NCBI RefSeq assembly: GCF_009363095.1
Contig: NZ_CP045295.1
Span: 1,798,001-1,862,000 of the forward strand
Direction of reading: 5' to 3'
Source of the DNA: Paenibacillus cellulositrophicus
GTDB lineage: Bacteria > Bacillota > Bacilli > Paenibacillales > Paenibacillaceae
DNA: 64,000 bases
A program made the translations under genes and the position numbers. Every line of letters starts with the position of its first letter. The stretch's first letter is position 1. The notes below the pieces were generated by a model. That model saw only the letters and a list, made by a program, of their open reading frames with translations, ran no database searches and was not told the DNA's origin. Of the stretch, positions 30,167 to 39,155 are shown one piece after another.

Positions 30167-30757
30167 TTAAGATTTAATCGGTGAAGTGAGAACCTGGTCA
30201 ATTATGCCGTATGCTTTCGCTTCCTCCGCGCTCATGAAAAAGTCACGATCCGTATCGCGCTCAATTTTTTCAAGGGGCTGACCCGTGCGCTCCACGTAAA
30301 TTTGATTGAGCTTTTCCCTGGTTTTAATAATCCAGCTCGCATGGATTTGGATGTCGGACGCCTGGCCCTGAACACCGCCGAGCGGCTGGTGAATCATGAC
30401 CTCGCTGTTCGTCAGCGCAAAACGCTTGCCGGGTGCTCCGGCCGTCAACAGCAGGGATCCCATGCTCGCCGCCATACCAACGCAAATCGTGGATACATCA
30501 GGCTTGATAAACTGCATCGTATCATATATACCCATCCCCGCTGTGACAGAACCACCCGGTGAATTGATATACAAATGAATATCTTTCTCCGGATCCTCCG
30601 CAGCCAGGAACAATAATTGAGCTATGACGAGATTGGCAACATCATCATCAATCGCACTGCTCAGGAAGATAATGCGGTCCTTGAGCAATCTGGAGTAAAT
30701 ATCGTACGATCTCTCGCCTCTATTGGTTTGTTCTACAACCATAGGTATCAGACTCAT
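30167..30757 (-). CDS. clpP: ATP-dependent Clp protease proteolytic subunit ClpP
   Basis: Serine protease forming the tetradecameric chamber. The 196-residue protein has the catalytic triad S98 (GMAASMGS), H123 (MIHQPLGG) and D172 (RDTDRDFF), the Bacillus subtilis numbering. The ATG at 30755-30757 follows AGAGGT; a longer frame adds an unconserved 15 residues. Pairing with clpX behind tig is the common bacterial order but differs from Bacillus subtilis, where clpP is elsewhere. Confidence 0.97.
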   Translation of the reverse strand: MSLIPMVVEQTNRGERSYDIYSRLLKDRIIFLSSAIDDDVANLVIAQLLFLAAEDPEKDIHLYINSPGGSVTAGMGIYDTMQFIKPDVSTICVGMAASMGSLLLTAGAPGKRFALTNSEVMIHQPLGGVQGQASDIQIHASWIIKTREKLNQIYVERTGQPLEKIERDTDRDFFMSAEEAKAYGIIDQVLTSPIKS

Positions 30758-30805
30758 GTGTCCAACCTCTTTTCCATGTAAAAGATGTGATGCGTGCTTC
30801 AATCA

Positions 30806-30834
30806 AGTTTACAGCACTATTCTAACATGTTCAA
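30806..30834 (-). promoter_or_regulatory. Promoter of clpP-clpX
   Basis: TTGAAC (30829-30834) and TAAACT (30806-30811) on the minus strand at 17 bp. No CtsR heptad repeats or CIRCE element are seen in the 334-bp gap between tig and clpP. Otherwise that gap holds only the tig terminator. Confidence 0.55.
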
Positions 30835-30990
30835 AGCACGATGTCATTTTTTCACTCCACACCATTTAATACAGTGTATGAGTCATCTAACAATTATAAC
30901 CCGAAACGGACTCTTGAATCGAATATGTATGGAAACAAAGCATCCATTTTCATGCAAGATTTAGATATTAATGGATACTTTTAGTTAAAA

Positions 30991-31022
30991 ATAAGGCACG
31001 CAAATGAATATACGTGCCTTAT
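30991..31022 (-). terminator. Rho-independent terminator of tig
   Basis: Perfect ten-pair stem ATAAGGCACG / CGTGCCTTAT, loop twelve bases, followed on the minus strand by TTTTTAAC, 70 bp past the tig stop. Confidence 0.9.
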
Positions 31023-31091
31023 CTCTCTATAGGTCCCTTATGTCAGCCTCCGCACTTAGATCAAATGCAGATGGCCGCGTCCGTTTCCTTC

Positions 31092-32420
31092 TTATTTTTC
31101 TTCAGCAGTTTCAGCAGTTTCTTCGGCTGCTTCCACTTCTTTGCTGTTCTCAACCAGGAGATCCACCGTTTTGCGAAGGGAAATTTCTTCGCGCAGGCTT
31201 CCCAGCGAACCGTTTGCTGTAAGGATGTTGCGGATCTCGTCAGCCGTACGCTTGTAAGATTCAGCCATCACTTCCAGCTCTTTGTTGATGTCTTCCTCAG
31301 TTACTTCAATGTTCTCTTCTTTGGCGATTTGCTCCAGAACAAGGTTGTTGCGAACGCGTTTTTCGGCATCTTCCTTCATTTGCTCTTGCAGATCAGCCGT
31401 CGTTTGGCCAGAGAAGCTGAGGAACATTTCAAGGTTCATGCCCTGATTGCGCAGACGGTTGTCAAAATCACGCATCATGTTTTGAATTTCGCTGTCAATC
31501 ATCGCTTGTGGAATTTCCACCTCGGCGTTGGCGGCAACTTTGTCTACGACAGCTGCTTCCTTATTACCTTTGGCTTCTTGTTCCTTACGGGCCAGAAGCT
31601 CTTTCTTCAGGTCTTCCTTGTACTCGGCGAGCGTTTCGAATTCACTTACGTCTTTGGCGAATTCGTCGTCAAGTTCAGGAAGCTGTTTGCGCTTGATTTC
31701 ATGCACTTTCACTTTGAACACGGCTTTCTTGCCGGCCAGTTCTTCTGCATGATATGTCTCAGGGAAAGTCACTTCAACGTCTTTGAAGTCGCCAGTCGCC
31801 ATGCCGACAACCTGCTCTTCAAATCCAGGAATGAACGTGCCGCTTCCCAGTTCCAGAGAATAACGCTCAGCTTGTCCGCCTTCGAAAGGAACGCCGTCAA
31901 CAGATCCGTCGAAGTCGATCACGGCGACGTCTCCGTTCTCGGCAGCGCCTTCGTCGATAACCGACAGTTCGGCATGACGTTCTTGCAGACGCTTCAGTTC
32001 AGCGTCAAGCTCTTCGTCCGAAACCTCAACTTTTTGTACCGGAACTTCCACGCCTTTGTATTCGCCCAAAGTCACTTCAGGCTTAACCGTTACTTTCGCT
32101 TTGAATTTGAACACTTCGCCTTTCGCGAATTGATCAATCTCCACTTCAGGACGGTCTACAGGGAAGATGTCAGTTTGGTCGACAGCTTCCGTGTATACTT
32201 CAGGAAGCAAAATGTCGATTGCGTCTTGATACAGAGCTTCGACGCCATAACGGGCTTCGAAGATCGGCCGAGGTACTTTACCTTTACGGAAACCAGGCAC
32301 GTTAGCCTTTTTTGCTACTTTATTAAAAGCTTTGTCGAGGGCTGCAGCTACACGGTCTGCTTCCACTTCAACTTCAAGAACGCCAAGGTTCTTCTCTATT
32401 TTTTCCCAGGTTGCTTTCAT
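31092..32420 (-). CDS. tig: Trigger factor (ribosome-associated chaperone)
   Basis: Ribosome-bound chaperone and prolyl isomerase for nascent chains. The 442-residue protein has the N-terminal ribosome-binding domain with the signature GFRKGKVPR near residue 44, an FKBP-type domain (about 150-245, with GDVAVIDFDGSVDG), and a helical C-terminal chaperone domain ending in a run of Glu/Ala. The ATG at 32418-32420 follows GGAGGGG. It has its own terminator, so it is separate from clpP. Confidence 0.96.
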   Translation of the reverse strand: MKATWEKIEKNLGVLEVEVEADRVAAALDKAFNKVAKKANVPGFRKGKVPRPIFEARYGVEALYQDAIDILLPEVYTEAVDQTDIFPVDRPEVEIDQFAKGEVFKFKAKVTVKPEVTLGEYKGVEVPVQKVEVSDEELDAELKRLQERHAELSVIDEGAAENGDVAVIDFDGSVDGVPFEGGQAERYSLELGSGTFIPGFEEQVVGMATGDFKDVEVTFPETYHAEELAGKKAVFKVKVHEIKRKQLPELDDEFAKDVSEFETLAEYKEDLKKELLARKEQEAKGNKEAAVVDKVAANAEVEIPQAMIDSEIQNMMRDFDNRLRNQGMNLEMFLSFSGQTTADLQEQMKEDAEKRVRNNLVLEQIAKEENIEVTEEDINKELEVMAESYKRTADEIRNILTANGSLGSLREEISLRKTVDLLVENSKEVEAAEETAETAEEK

Positions 32421-32561
32421 TTTATGCTTTCCCCTCCAAAAATAATTCACATGTACTTAAGTTATCAGCACGCACAGAATAACCATTATAGTATAAACAA
32501 CATTGCTGTGTTTTTCAAGGGCAAGCCCTTGGCAACTCTTCAGGTAAACGTTTCCGATCGC

Positions 32562-33497
32562 CTACTCCTGCATGCCGGCCGACACGAACTGCCTGAAGCT
32601 TCGATACGCCTGCTCGAAACGGAAGCGCATCGTGTCCGTGATCCCGTACATCGCCCGGGACTCCTCCTCGTTGCGGCTGCCTGTGAGACTCTCGGTGACG
32701 ATCTGATGCAGGGCAGCCGCCCAGATGTCGATCGTCGTGTCGTCCTCGTCAAGGATCGACCGGTAATCCTCCGTCCCGTAGATCGCCATAATAAACTGCG
32801 ACCACAGCTCCTGGGCAAAATAATACAGCGTCGGCTCCTGCACTTCGGTCTGCGCAGCCACGCGCTCCGTTACCATTGCCACCTGCGGCGGAAACTCCCC
32901 CGGCGTCAAAGGCACCGTCTCCATATCGACGCTTACCTGCTCCTGTCCGCGCTTAAACTGCACCGTGCCCTGCATACCGCGCTTGCGCAGCGTTTGAAGC
33001 ACCCTGAACTGCAGCAGCGGATGAAGGCGAGCCTGCATCAGCCACCCCACCAGCTTGTCGTCGATATCTGAGCCTTCCAGATAGGACAGTTGCTCGAGAG
33101 CGAGCATGGTCTGCTCCGATAAAGGCTCTTCCATGGCGGTGTGCAGCAGCTTGTCGGCGTAATGCTGGTCTTCGGCCAGCTTGGCCCGCACGTTCTGCCG
33201 TTTCATTTCTTCCTCGTCAGGCTCCTCCTCATGCTCATGAGAGTCCAAGCCTGTACCCTGCCCGCCGCCGTGATTCATATATTGTGGAAAAGCGGCTTCC
33301 AGCCATTCCAGAAGCGCCTGCCATTCTTCATAATGCCTCTCATCCTGCCCTTGGCACTGCAGCAGGAAACGCAAAAGCTCCATCGCTTCCCCGTACCGTT
33401 CATTTTCCAGCATGACGGTGAGCTGAATCTGATAGAAGTCGAGCGTCTTTGGAAAAAGAATGACGTTGTCCTTCGCTGGGGAAATATGTTCTTTAAT
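32562..33497 (-). CDS. Conserved helical protein of unknown function, probable ATT start
   Basis: Protein of about 311 residues with no membrane helix. The N-terminal third resembles tetratricopeptide-like helices (LENERYGEAMELLRFLL...EEWQALLEWLEAAFP), followed by an acidic His/Glu linker and a second helical part; this resembles Bacillota TPR-like proteins, but no family is firmly recognised. The frame is open further upstream, but a TATAAT at 33540-33545 lies inside that extension. The only strong ribosome-binding site, AAAGGAGGG, is placed eight bases before an ATT codon (33495-33497). No ATG, GTG or TTG is nearby. I therefore infer initiation at ATT. Confidence 0.65.
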   Translation of the reverse strand: MKEHISPAKDNVILFPKTLDFYQIQLTVMLENERYGEAMELLRFLLQCQGQDERHYEEWQALLEWLEAAFPQYMNHGGGQGTGLDSHEHEEEPDEEEMKRQNVRAKLAEDQHYADKLLHTAMEEPLSEQTMLALEQLSYLEGSDIDDKLVGWLMQARLHPLLQFRVLQTLRKRGMQGTVQFKRGQEQVSVDMETVPLTPGEFPPQVAMVTERVAAQTEVQEPTLYYFAQELWSQFIMAIYGTEDYRSILDEDDTTIDIWAAALHQIVTESLTGSRNEEESRAMYGITDTMRFRFEQAYRSFRQFVSAGMQE

Positions 33498-33539
33498 ATG
33501 TATTCCCTCCTTTCCCCGTGCTTGTGCAAATAATTGTTG

Positions 33540-33545
33540 ATTATA
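33540..33545 (-). promoter_or_regulatory. -10 element before the 32562-33497 gene
   Basis: TATAAT on the minus strand, about 45 bp before the inferred ATT start. The -35 is weak (TTTCAA at about 16 bp). Confidence 0.5.
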
Positions 33546-33712
33546 GCATACCTCTTTCAACTTGAAAAAAAACATGTGAATGGTCGGGGAATCCATTCGT
33601 TCTATGAAAAACGTATAGAAACCATTAATAATATAAACGGGGATTGAAACAACTTTTTTCTCTTGCCCTAAGAACAGATGAGGAGGACTATGAGAAAGGA
33701 AAGAAAAACATG

Positions 33713-33741
33713 TTGATGTTATCGCAAATATATGTTATGAT
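33713..33741 (+). promoter_or_regulatory. Promoter of the tRNA-Arg gene
   Basis: TTGATG (33713-33718) and TATGAT (33736-33741) at exactly 17 bp. Transcription would start about 15 nt before the tRNA. Confidence 0.8.
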
Positions 33742-33763
33742 CTTTCTTGCTTGAATTTTTCAT

Positions 33764-33837
<74 letters not shown>

Positions 33838-33842
33838 TATGG

Positions 33843-33870
33843 AAGCTCTCCTTATTGGAGAGCTTTTTTT
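33843..33870 (+). terminator. Terminator of tRNA-Arg
   Basis: Perfect nine-pair stem AAGCTCTCC / GGAGAGCTT, loop TTATT, followed by T. An exact second copy lies at 34313-34340. Confidence 0.95.
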
Positions 33871-33887
33871 AGTTCCAGGAGGGAATT

Positions 33888-34400
33888 GAGAACCCCTCTA
33901 GGGGTTCGTCGGAGCATACGCTTCGATAGCATCCGCTTCGCAGTCCGCCTGTAGGGCGGTATCCCTCCTGGGACGTGTTTTTGCGTCCAAAGGGATGAGA
34001 ACCCCATTAGGGGGTTCGTCGGAGCATACGCTTCGATAGCATCCGCTTCGCAGTCCGCCCGTTAGGGCGGTATCCCGAGCTGGGACGTGTTTTTGCGTCC
34101 AAAGGGATGAGAACCCCATTAGGGGGTTCGTCGGAGCATACGCTTCGATAGCATCCGCTTCGCAGTCCGCCCGTTAGGGCGGTATCCCGAGCTGGGACGT
34201 GTTTTTGCGTCCATAGGGATGAGAACCCCTTAGGGTTCGTCGGAGCATACGCTTCGAGAGCATCCGCTTCGCAGTCCGCCCGTTAGGGCGGTATCCCTCC
34301 TGGGACGTATGGAAGCTCTCCTTATTGGAGAGCTTTTTTTTGTTCCAGGAGGGAATTGAGAACCCCTACAGGGGTTCGTTGAAGCATGCGCACCGATAAT
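33888..34400 (+). repeat. Tandem repeat array derived from the tRNA-Arg 3' end
   Basis: Units beginning GAGAACCCC start at 33888, 33997, 34109, 34221 and 34358: periods 109, 112, 112 and 137 bp, the fifth truncated. Units two and three are nearly identical. Each unit holds GGGGTTCG, about 55 bp including CCGCCCGTTAGGGCGG, then ATCCC...TGGGACG. GGGGTTCG and ATCCCTCCTGGGACG are the two halves of the tRNA T-arm and 3' end. A GGACGTGTTTTTGCGTCC hairpin ends units one to three. Small open frames inside the array are by-products of the repeat. Confidence 0.9.
34313..34340 (+). terminator. Duplicated copy of the tRNA terminator
   Basis: AAGCTCTCC / GGAGAGCTT plus T-run, part of a roughly 85-bp segment (34293-34379) repeating 33823-33909 at an offset of 470 bp. 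It begins inside the tRNA T-arm. Confidence 0.85.
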
Positions 34401-34439
34401 CTCCTCTTTCGCCACCCATTCGCTCACTGAACACAAAAA

Positions 34440-34459
34440 AGAGGACCCCAAGGTCCTCT
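34440..34459 (-). terminator. Rho-independent terminator of the dehydrogenase-isomerase operon
   Basis: Stem AGAGGACC / GGTCCTCT, loop four, followed on the minus strand by TTTTTTG, 14 bp past the stop at 34474. Confidence 0.92.
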
Positions 34460-34473
34460 CTATTCCATGCTTG

Positions 34474-35493
34474 TTACAGCTTCACGATTTTGCCTGTGTC
34501 CTGCGATTCAAACGCACCCAGGATGACATTCAGGGAGCGCAGACCTTCTTCGCCGGAAATTTGCGGCGGCGTGTTGGTCAGGATCGATTCCACGAACGCG
34601 TCGATGACGCCGCTCGGTACTTGCTTTTCGTTCGTCGCCATGGCGCCGACCTTGTACGTTTCCACAGTGCCGTTGGTCAGCTCGACGATAACCTCGTCGC
34701 CTTCAACGGTTCCGATCTTCATGCAGCCGTTTTCGCACCAGAGCACCGTACCGTTGTCGCCGGAACGGTAGTGCGTCCAGCTCGCCATCAGCGTGCCCAC
34801 AGCTCCGCTCTTCATGCGCACGATGCAGGTCGCATTGTCGTCCACGTCCGTACCTTCTTTATGTACGGTACCGATAAAGCCGGCGACTTCCACGACTTCA
34901 TCGTTCAGCAAATAGCGGATGAAGTCGGATTTGTGCACGCCGAGGTCGCCCATAGCGCCCATGATCGCTTCATCTTTGCGGAAGAACCAGCTGTCGCGTC
35001 CGTCGACGCTCCAGCTTTCCGGACCACCGTGGCCGAAAGACGTGCGGAACGTCAGCACTCTGCCGAGCTTGCCGGAATCCAGAATTTCTTTGGCCTTCAC
35101 GTGCGGAGGCATGAGGCGCTGATTGTGGCCCACCATCAGGAAGACGCCGTTTTTGCGGGCCGCTTCGATCATCTGCTCCCCTTCTTCCTTCGTGGTCGCC
35201 ATCGGCTTTTCCACCAGGACGTGCAGCCCGGCATTCGCTGCATCGATGCTCATCGAAGCGTGAAGGTAGTTCGGCGTACATACGCTGACTGCGTCAAGCT
35301 TCTCGTTCTTCAGCAGTTCCTTGTAGTCGGTGTATGCTTTGGCACCATACTGTGCCGCCACTTCTTCAGCGCGCTCCTTAAGCGGATCCGCAAAAGCAAC
35401 CAGCTCCACATCCGGGTTCGCTGCGTATTCAGGAATATGTCTGCGCTGGGCGATGGCGCCGCAGCCGAAAACCGCTACTCTAATTTTACTCAT
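34474..35493 (-). CDS. Gfo/Idh/MocA family NAD(P)-dependent oxidoreductase
   Basis: A 339-residue sugar or inositol dehydrogenase-like protein: N-terminal Rossmann fold with FGCGAIAQRRH (9-19), the EKPMA motif near residue 95, and a C-terminal substrate domain with a GDLGVHKSD-type catalytic segment (the usual GxHxxD pattern). The ATG at 35491-35493 follows AAAGGGAGA. It lies 41 bp after a sugar isomerase-like gene, a common pairing in catabolism of inositol-like or unusual sugars. Substrate unknown. Confidence 0.9.
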   Translation of the reverse strand: MSKIRVAVFGCGAIAQRRHIPEYAANPDVELVAFADPLKERAEEVAAQYGAKAYTDYKELLKNEKLDAVSVCTPNYLHASMSIDAANAGLHVLVEKPMATTKEEGEQMIEAARKNGVFLMVGHNQRLMPPHVKAKEILDSGKLGRVLTFRTSFGHGGPESWSVDGRDSWFFRKDEAIMGAMGDLGVHKSDFIRYLLNDEVVEVAGFIGTVHKEGTDVDDNATCIVRMKSGAVGTLMASWTHYRSGDNGTVLWCENGCMKIGTVEGDEVIVELTNGTVETYKVGAMATNEKQVPSGVIDAFVESILTNTPPQISGEEGLRSLNVILGAFESQDTGKIVKL

Positions 35494-35534
35494 GGATACA
35501 AATCTCCCTTTCTTCGGCTCTGATCTTCATTAAA

Positions 35535-36308
35535 TTAAAATTGGTTCAGGTAGTTCTGTTTCAGCCAGTTCATGCTGTTCTCCACACTTTGCAGCGGAGG
35601 ATTCTGGCACACGTCCTGCTCGACGATCAGCCACTGCGTACCAGCATCGGTAGCGGCCTGAATGACGCCCGGCAAATTCACGTCCCCTTGACCAAGCTCA
35701 AGCGTCTTCATGTTGCCTTCGGCATCCCTGCTGAAGTCCTTCAGGTGAAGGAGCGGCAGGCGTCCGGCATATTTCGGGATATAGGTGAGCGGATCCTGTC
35801 CGGCAAACTGTACCCAGCATACGTCCATTTCCACTTGAACAGCTTCAGGCGAAGTGGAGGAATACATGGCGTCGAATACAAACTCGCCGTCAATCTTGTC
35901 CGCGAATTCAAAATCGTGGTTGTGATATCCGAAGGTCAATCCTTGTTTGCGCGCCTCGGTACCCACTTCCTCCAGGAAAGCAAACAGTTCCTTCCACTGC
36001 TCGATGTTCTCCCGGTCTTCCGGTGCAACGTAAGGACACATCATGGTTGTCGCGCCGATCGTTTTCAGGTAATCAATCTCTTTCTGCAGGTCGGCCCGAA
36101 GCAGATGCAGGCCCACATGGGCGCCGATCGCTTGAAGACCGAGCTCTTGAAGAAGCGTTTTCATTTCTTCAGCAGGAATGTCACCGTATCCGGCAAACTC
36201 TACACCTTCATACCCAAGCTCAGCCACTTTGCGAAGCGTTCCCCGGAAATCCTTAGCCGTTTCATCACGAAGCGTATACAATTGCAAGCCAATGTTCAAT
36301 TTTTTCAT
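35535..36308 (-). CDS. Sugar phosphate isomerase/epimerase (xylose isomerase-like TIM barrel)
   Basis: A 257-residue AP-endonuclease-2/IolE-IolI type barrel: GLQLYTLRDE at the N-terminus, FGYHNHDFEF (conserved His/Asn near 124), MDVCWV, and HLKDF with metal-binding residues. Such proteins isomerise or epimerise keto-sugars or inosose. The ATG at 36306-36308 follows GAGGTG. It is transcribed with the dehydrogenase downstream and diverges from the AraC-type regulator, which may control it. Confidence 0.9.
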   Translation of the reverse strand: MKKLNIGLQLYTLRDETAKDFRGTLRKVAELGYEGVEFAGYGDIPAEEMKTLLQELGLQAIGAHVGLHLLRADLQKEIDYLKTIGATTMMCPYVAPEDRENIEQWKELFAFLEEVGTEARKQGLTFGYHNHDFEFADKIDGEFVFDAMYSSTSPEAVQVEMDVCWVQFAGQDPLTYIPKYAGRLPLLHLKDFSRDAEGNMKTLELGQGDVNLPGVIQAATDAGTQWLIVEQDVCQNPPLQSVENSMNWLKQNYLNQF

Positions 36309-36443
36309 AAAAAGGGCACCTCGTCTCCCAATAAAATGATTGCTCTATCTGCTACTATCATACATGCAAGTAAGCTAAAATGAACATAAACAATATGATT
36401 GCAACATGAACTATTTGCTTGTTTTTTTGAGAAAGGGGAGTAC

Positions 36444-37265
36444 ATGATGGAAGCCAGACTGCTGATTTGCGATTACTCCTACCATTTCCAGCAGTTCAGC
36501 AACAGCCACCGCGCGGGCTTGACGACCTATTTGTTCCGGCTGCAGACGGAAGGATCCTGCACCGTATTCTGCAACGGCACCGATTACCATGTCGAAGGCG
36601 GGGACCTGCTGCTGCTGAAACCGGGAGACGAATACGAGCTTATGGTGCATGAGGATGCCGGCGGGGGACGCGTCTCGAGCGGGGATTATTTTCTGTTTTG
36701 CGAAGGCGGCTGGATCGATGCCTGGTGGAGCCGGATGAGCCGGCCGGTCGTCAGCCGGATTGGCAGCGACGATCGCCTGCTTGGTCTGTGGAGGCAGCTG
36801 CTGCTGGAAAAAAGGCGCGGCCTGGAGGGGGAGAACGTGGAGCTCACCGGTTACCTGCTGCGAAGCTTGTGCCTTTGCCTGGACCGGGCCATCACGGAGA
36901 CAAAGCCGGCGAACCGCACCGCTTATACCGCGCTGAGGCTGAAGCGTTTTGTCGAGGAGCATGCCACCGTTACCTTTAAATTGGAAGAAGCCGCCGCCCA
37001 TGTCGGTCTGAGCCTGTCCAGAGCTGTGAAAATCTTCAAGGAGCAGTACGGCAAAACGATGATCCAATACGCCTTGGAAATCCGGCTGAACGCCGCCATC
37101 GAACGGATGAAATACAGCACCATGACCCAGGAGGAGATCGCTGAAACTTGCGGTTTTGCCAGTTATTCATACTATCACCGCGTGTTCCGCAGCACCTACG
37201 GGATGTCGCCGGCCCAATACAGGGAGAGCTTCGCTCCTGATGCCAAGCCGCAGCCGGACAAATAA
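36444..37265 (+). CDS. AraC-family transcriptional regulator
   Basis: A 273-residue regulator with an N-terminal cupin-like sensor domain (GDLLLLKPGDEYELMVHE near 60) and a C-terminal double helix-turn-helix (about 160-260, ending GFASYSYYHRVFRSTYGMSPAQYR). The two adjacent ATG codons (36444, 36447) both suit the AAAGGGGAG site. It is transcribed away from the isomerase-dehydrogenase pair, the usual layout for a local sugar-responsive activator. Downstream it converges on the transporter operon without a strong terminator between. Confidence 0.92.
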   Translation: MMEARLLICDYSYHFQQFSNSHRAGLTTYLFRLQTEGSCTVFCNGTDYHVEGGDLLLLKPGDEYELMVHEDAGGGRVSSGDYFLFCEGGWIDAWWSRMSRPVVSRIGSDDRLLGLWRQLLLEKRRGLEGENVELTGYLLRSLCLCLDRAITETKPANRTAYTALRLKRFVEEHATVTFKLEEAAAHVGLSLSRAVKIFKEQYGKTMIQYALEIRLNAAIERMKYSTMTQEEIAETCGFASYSYYHRVFRSTYGMSPAQYRESFAPDAKPQPDK

Positions 37266-37361
37266 ACGGTCATAACCAAAAAGCAACCCGCCCGGTATGA
37301 ACCGTTGACGGATTGCCTGATTTTACGCGAGCAGATCGTTTACGATCTTTGAACATCCACC

Positions 37362-38234
37362 CTATCCTTTGGTGGAGCCGGCCACCATGCCCTTCATGAT
37401 TTTCTCCTGAAGGATCAGATAGATGACGATCGTTGGAAGCACCGCGATGGCCATCGCCCCCATCGTCAGGCTGTAATCCGTGCCGAAACCGTCCGAGAAA
37501 AGGGACAGGCTGAGCGGCAGCGTCTTCAGCGCCTGCGTGTTGATAAAGACGAGTGCGAAGGAAAAATCGTTCCAGAACCGCAGAAACGCCAGAATCGAAA
37601 TCGTTGCCACGATCGGCGTGCAGAGCGGGAGGATCATCCGGCCGAATATTCCCCACCATCCGCTGCCGTCGATCATCGCCGCCTCTTCAATCTCTTTCGG
37701 AATCGAGGACATGTAGGCCATGGACAGAAACACGGCGATCGGCAGCTCAAACGCTGTATAGGGCAGAATGAGCGCACCGTAGGTGTCGAGGAGTCCCATG
37801 TTTTTCATCATGATAAACAAGGGAACCAGCGTGCTGTGGATCGGAATCAGAAGCCCCACCGTAAACAGCACGACGACGACTTTTTTTAACGGGAACGAAA
37901 ATCTCGACAGCACATACCCCGCAAGCACGCTGAGCAGAATAGTCAGGATAACCGCCGAGACCGTAACGACCGCGGAGTTCAGCATTGCCCTTCCCATATT
38001 CCCCAGATCCCACGCCCTTACCAGGTTTTGCGCCATCCACTGTTTCGGCAGCCCGTACGGATTGGCAAAGAAATCCTGGTTTGTTTTAAAAGCGCTCGTA
38101 AACAGCCAGTACAGCGGATACAGCGTAACGACGGCATACGCCAGCAGGATCAGCTTGCCGAAGCCGGCCAGCCCTTTGAAGACGGCTCTTTTTCCCGTGC
38201 CGCTCCGGGAAGCGGCTGTAATCGTTGCATTCAT
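37362..38234 (-). CDS. Carbohydrate ABC transporter permease (MalG type)
   Basis: A 290-residue inner-membrane permease with six helices and the EAA loop EEAAMIDGSGWWGIFGRMILPL near residue 195, where the ATPase docks. It ends GMVAGSTKG, the MalG-type C-terminus. The ATG at 38232-38234 follows GGAGGAG. It is the last gene of the lipoprotein-MalF-MalG unit. No ATPase gene is present, so a shared MsmX-like ATPase elsewhere is inferred. Confidence 0.93.
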   Translation of the reverse strand: MNATITAASRSGTGKRAVFKGLAGFGKLILLAYAVVTLYPLYWLFTSAFKTNQDFFANPYGLPKQWMAQNLVRAWDLGNMGRAMLNSAVVTVSAVILTILLSVLAGYVLSRFSFPLKKVVVVLFTVGLLIPIHSTLVPLFIMMKNMGLLDTYGALILPYTAFELPIAVFLSMAYMSSIPKEIEEAAMIDGSGWWGIFGRMILPLCTPIVATISILAFLRFWNDFSFALVFINTQALKTLPLSLSLFSDGFGTDYSLTMGAMAIAVLPTIVIYLILQEKIMKGMVAGSTKG

Positions 38235-38251
38235 CCTTGCTTCTCCTCCCC

Positions 38252-39127
38252 TCAGCTGCTTTTACGGCGCGTCGCCAAATAGTTCAAGGCGATCAGCACC
38301 GCGCTGACGATCATGATCATGGTGGACACGGCCGAGCCGTAACCGTACCGGTAAACGCTGAACGTGCTGTTGTACATGTACGTCGCCAGCAGCTCGGTTG
38401 ACCGCGCCGGCCCCCCGCCTGTCATAACAATGACATGGTCGAAGGCTTTCAGGCTTCCGGAGATGCATAGTACGATCGTGACGACCACCGTCCCCCAAAT
38501 GATGGGGAGAGTGACGTGAATCAGCTTGTTCCAGCCGGCGGAGCCGTCGATTTTGGCTGCGTCGTGGATTTCGGGTGAAATATTTTGCAGCGCTGCGACG
38601 AAAATGACCAGGTAAGGGCCGATGTTCGCCCAGTTGATCGGAATGGATATGGCCAGCATGTTGACCTTCGGGTCGGACAGCCAAGCCCGGGTCCAGGAGT
38701 GGAGGCCGAGCAGATCCAGCACATGGTTCGCAACCCCGAACTGCGGGTGATAAATGTATCCCCAGATAAGGCCGACCACGACGGTTGACAGCACCATCGG
38801 CATAAAAACGGCCGAACGGACAAACCGGGAGAACAGCGAGTTCTTGAACAATACGATGGCCAAAACGAGCGCGACCGGAACCTGGCCGACGATCGACGAT
38901 ACGACCAAGATCAGATTGTTGCGCAGCGCCCGCCAGAAAATCGGATCCCGGAACATCTCCTTATAATTGTCCAGCCCGATGAATTTGGCGTCGCCAAAGC
39001 CTTTCCAGCTGAAAAACCCGTAATACGCCGACCAGAACACCGGAATAATGACGAAGATCAAAAACAGCAGAAGCGCCGGAAGAAGAGCTAGCGCTATGAA
39101 TCCTTTACTTCTCATCGCTGTTGGCAT
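38252..39127 (-). CDS. Carbohydrate ABC transporter permease (MalF type)
   Basis: A 291-residue permease with six predicted helices and an EAA-like loop IHDAAKIDGSAGWNKLIHVTLP near 190. It lacks the large extra domain of enteric MalF, as in most Bacillota sugar permeases. The ATG at 39125-39127 follows GGGAGG. It pairs with the MalG-type gene 17 bp downstream. Confidence 0.93.
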   Translation of the reverse strand: MPTAMRSKGFIALALLPALLLFLIFVIIPVFWSAYYGFFSWKGFGDAKFIGLDNYKEMFRDPIFWRALRNNLILVVSSIVGQVPVALVLAIVLFKNSLFSRFVRSAVFMPMVLSTVVVGLIWGYIYHPQFGVANHVLDLLGLHSWTRAWLSDPKVNMLAISIPINWANIGPYLVIFVAALQNISPEIHDAAKIDGSAGWNKLIHVTLPIIWGTVVVTIVLCISGSLKAFDHVIVMTGGGPARSTELLATYMYNSTFSVYRYGYGSAVSTMIMIVSAVLIALNYLATRRKSS

Positions 39128-39155
39128 GGCAGCTTCCTCCCTTTCATGTCCGTCA

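Noticed and set aside
30801..30990. CtsR or CIRCE operator before clpP
   Set aside because: No GGTCAAA heptads or the CIRCE inverted repeat could be found on either strand.
33888..34400. CRISPR-like array
   Set aside because: Units are contiguous and about 110 bp long with no unique spacers, and there are no cas genes.
33898..34451. Small minus-strand frames of 73 residues in the repeat array
   Set aside because: They repeat with the DNA unit, have no ribosome-binding sites, and arise from GC-rich repeats lacking stops.
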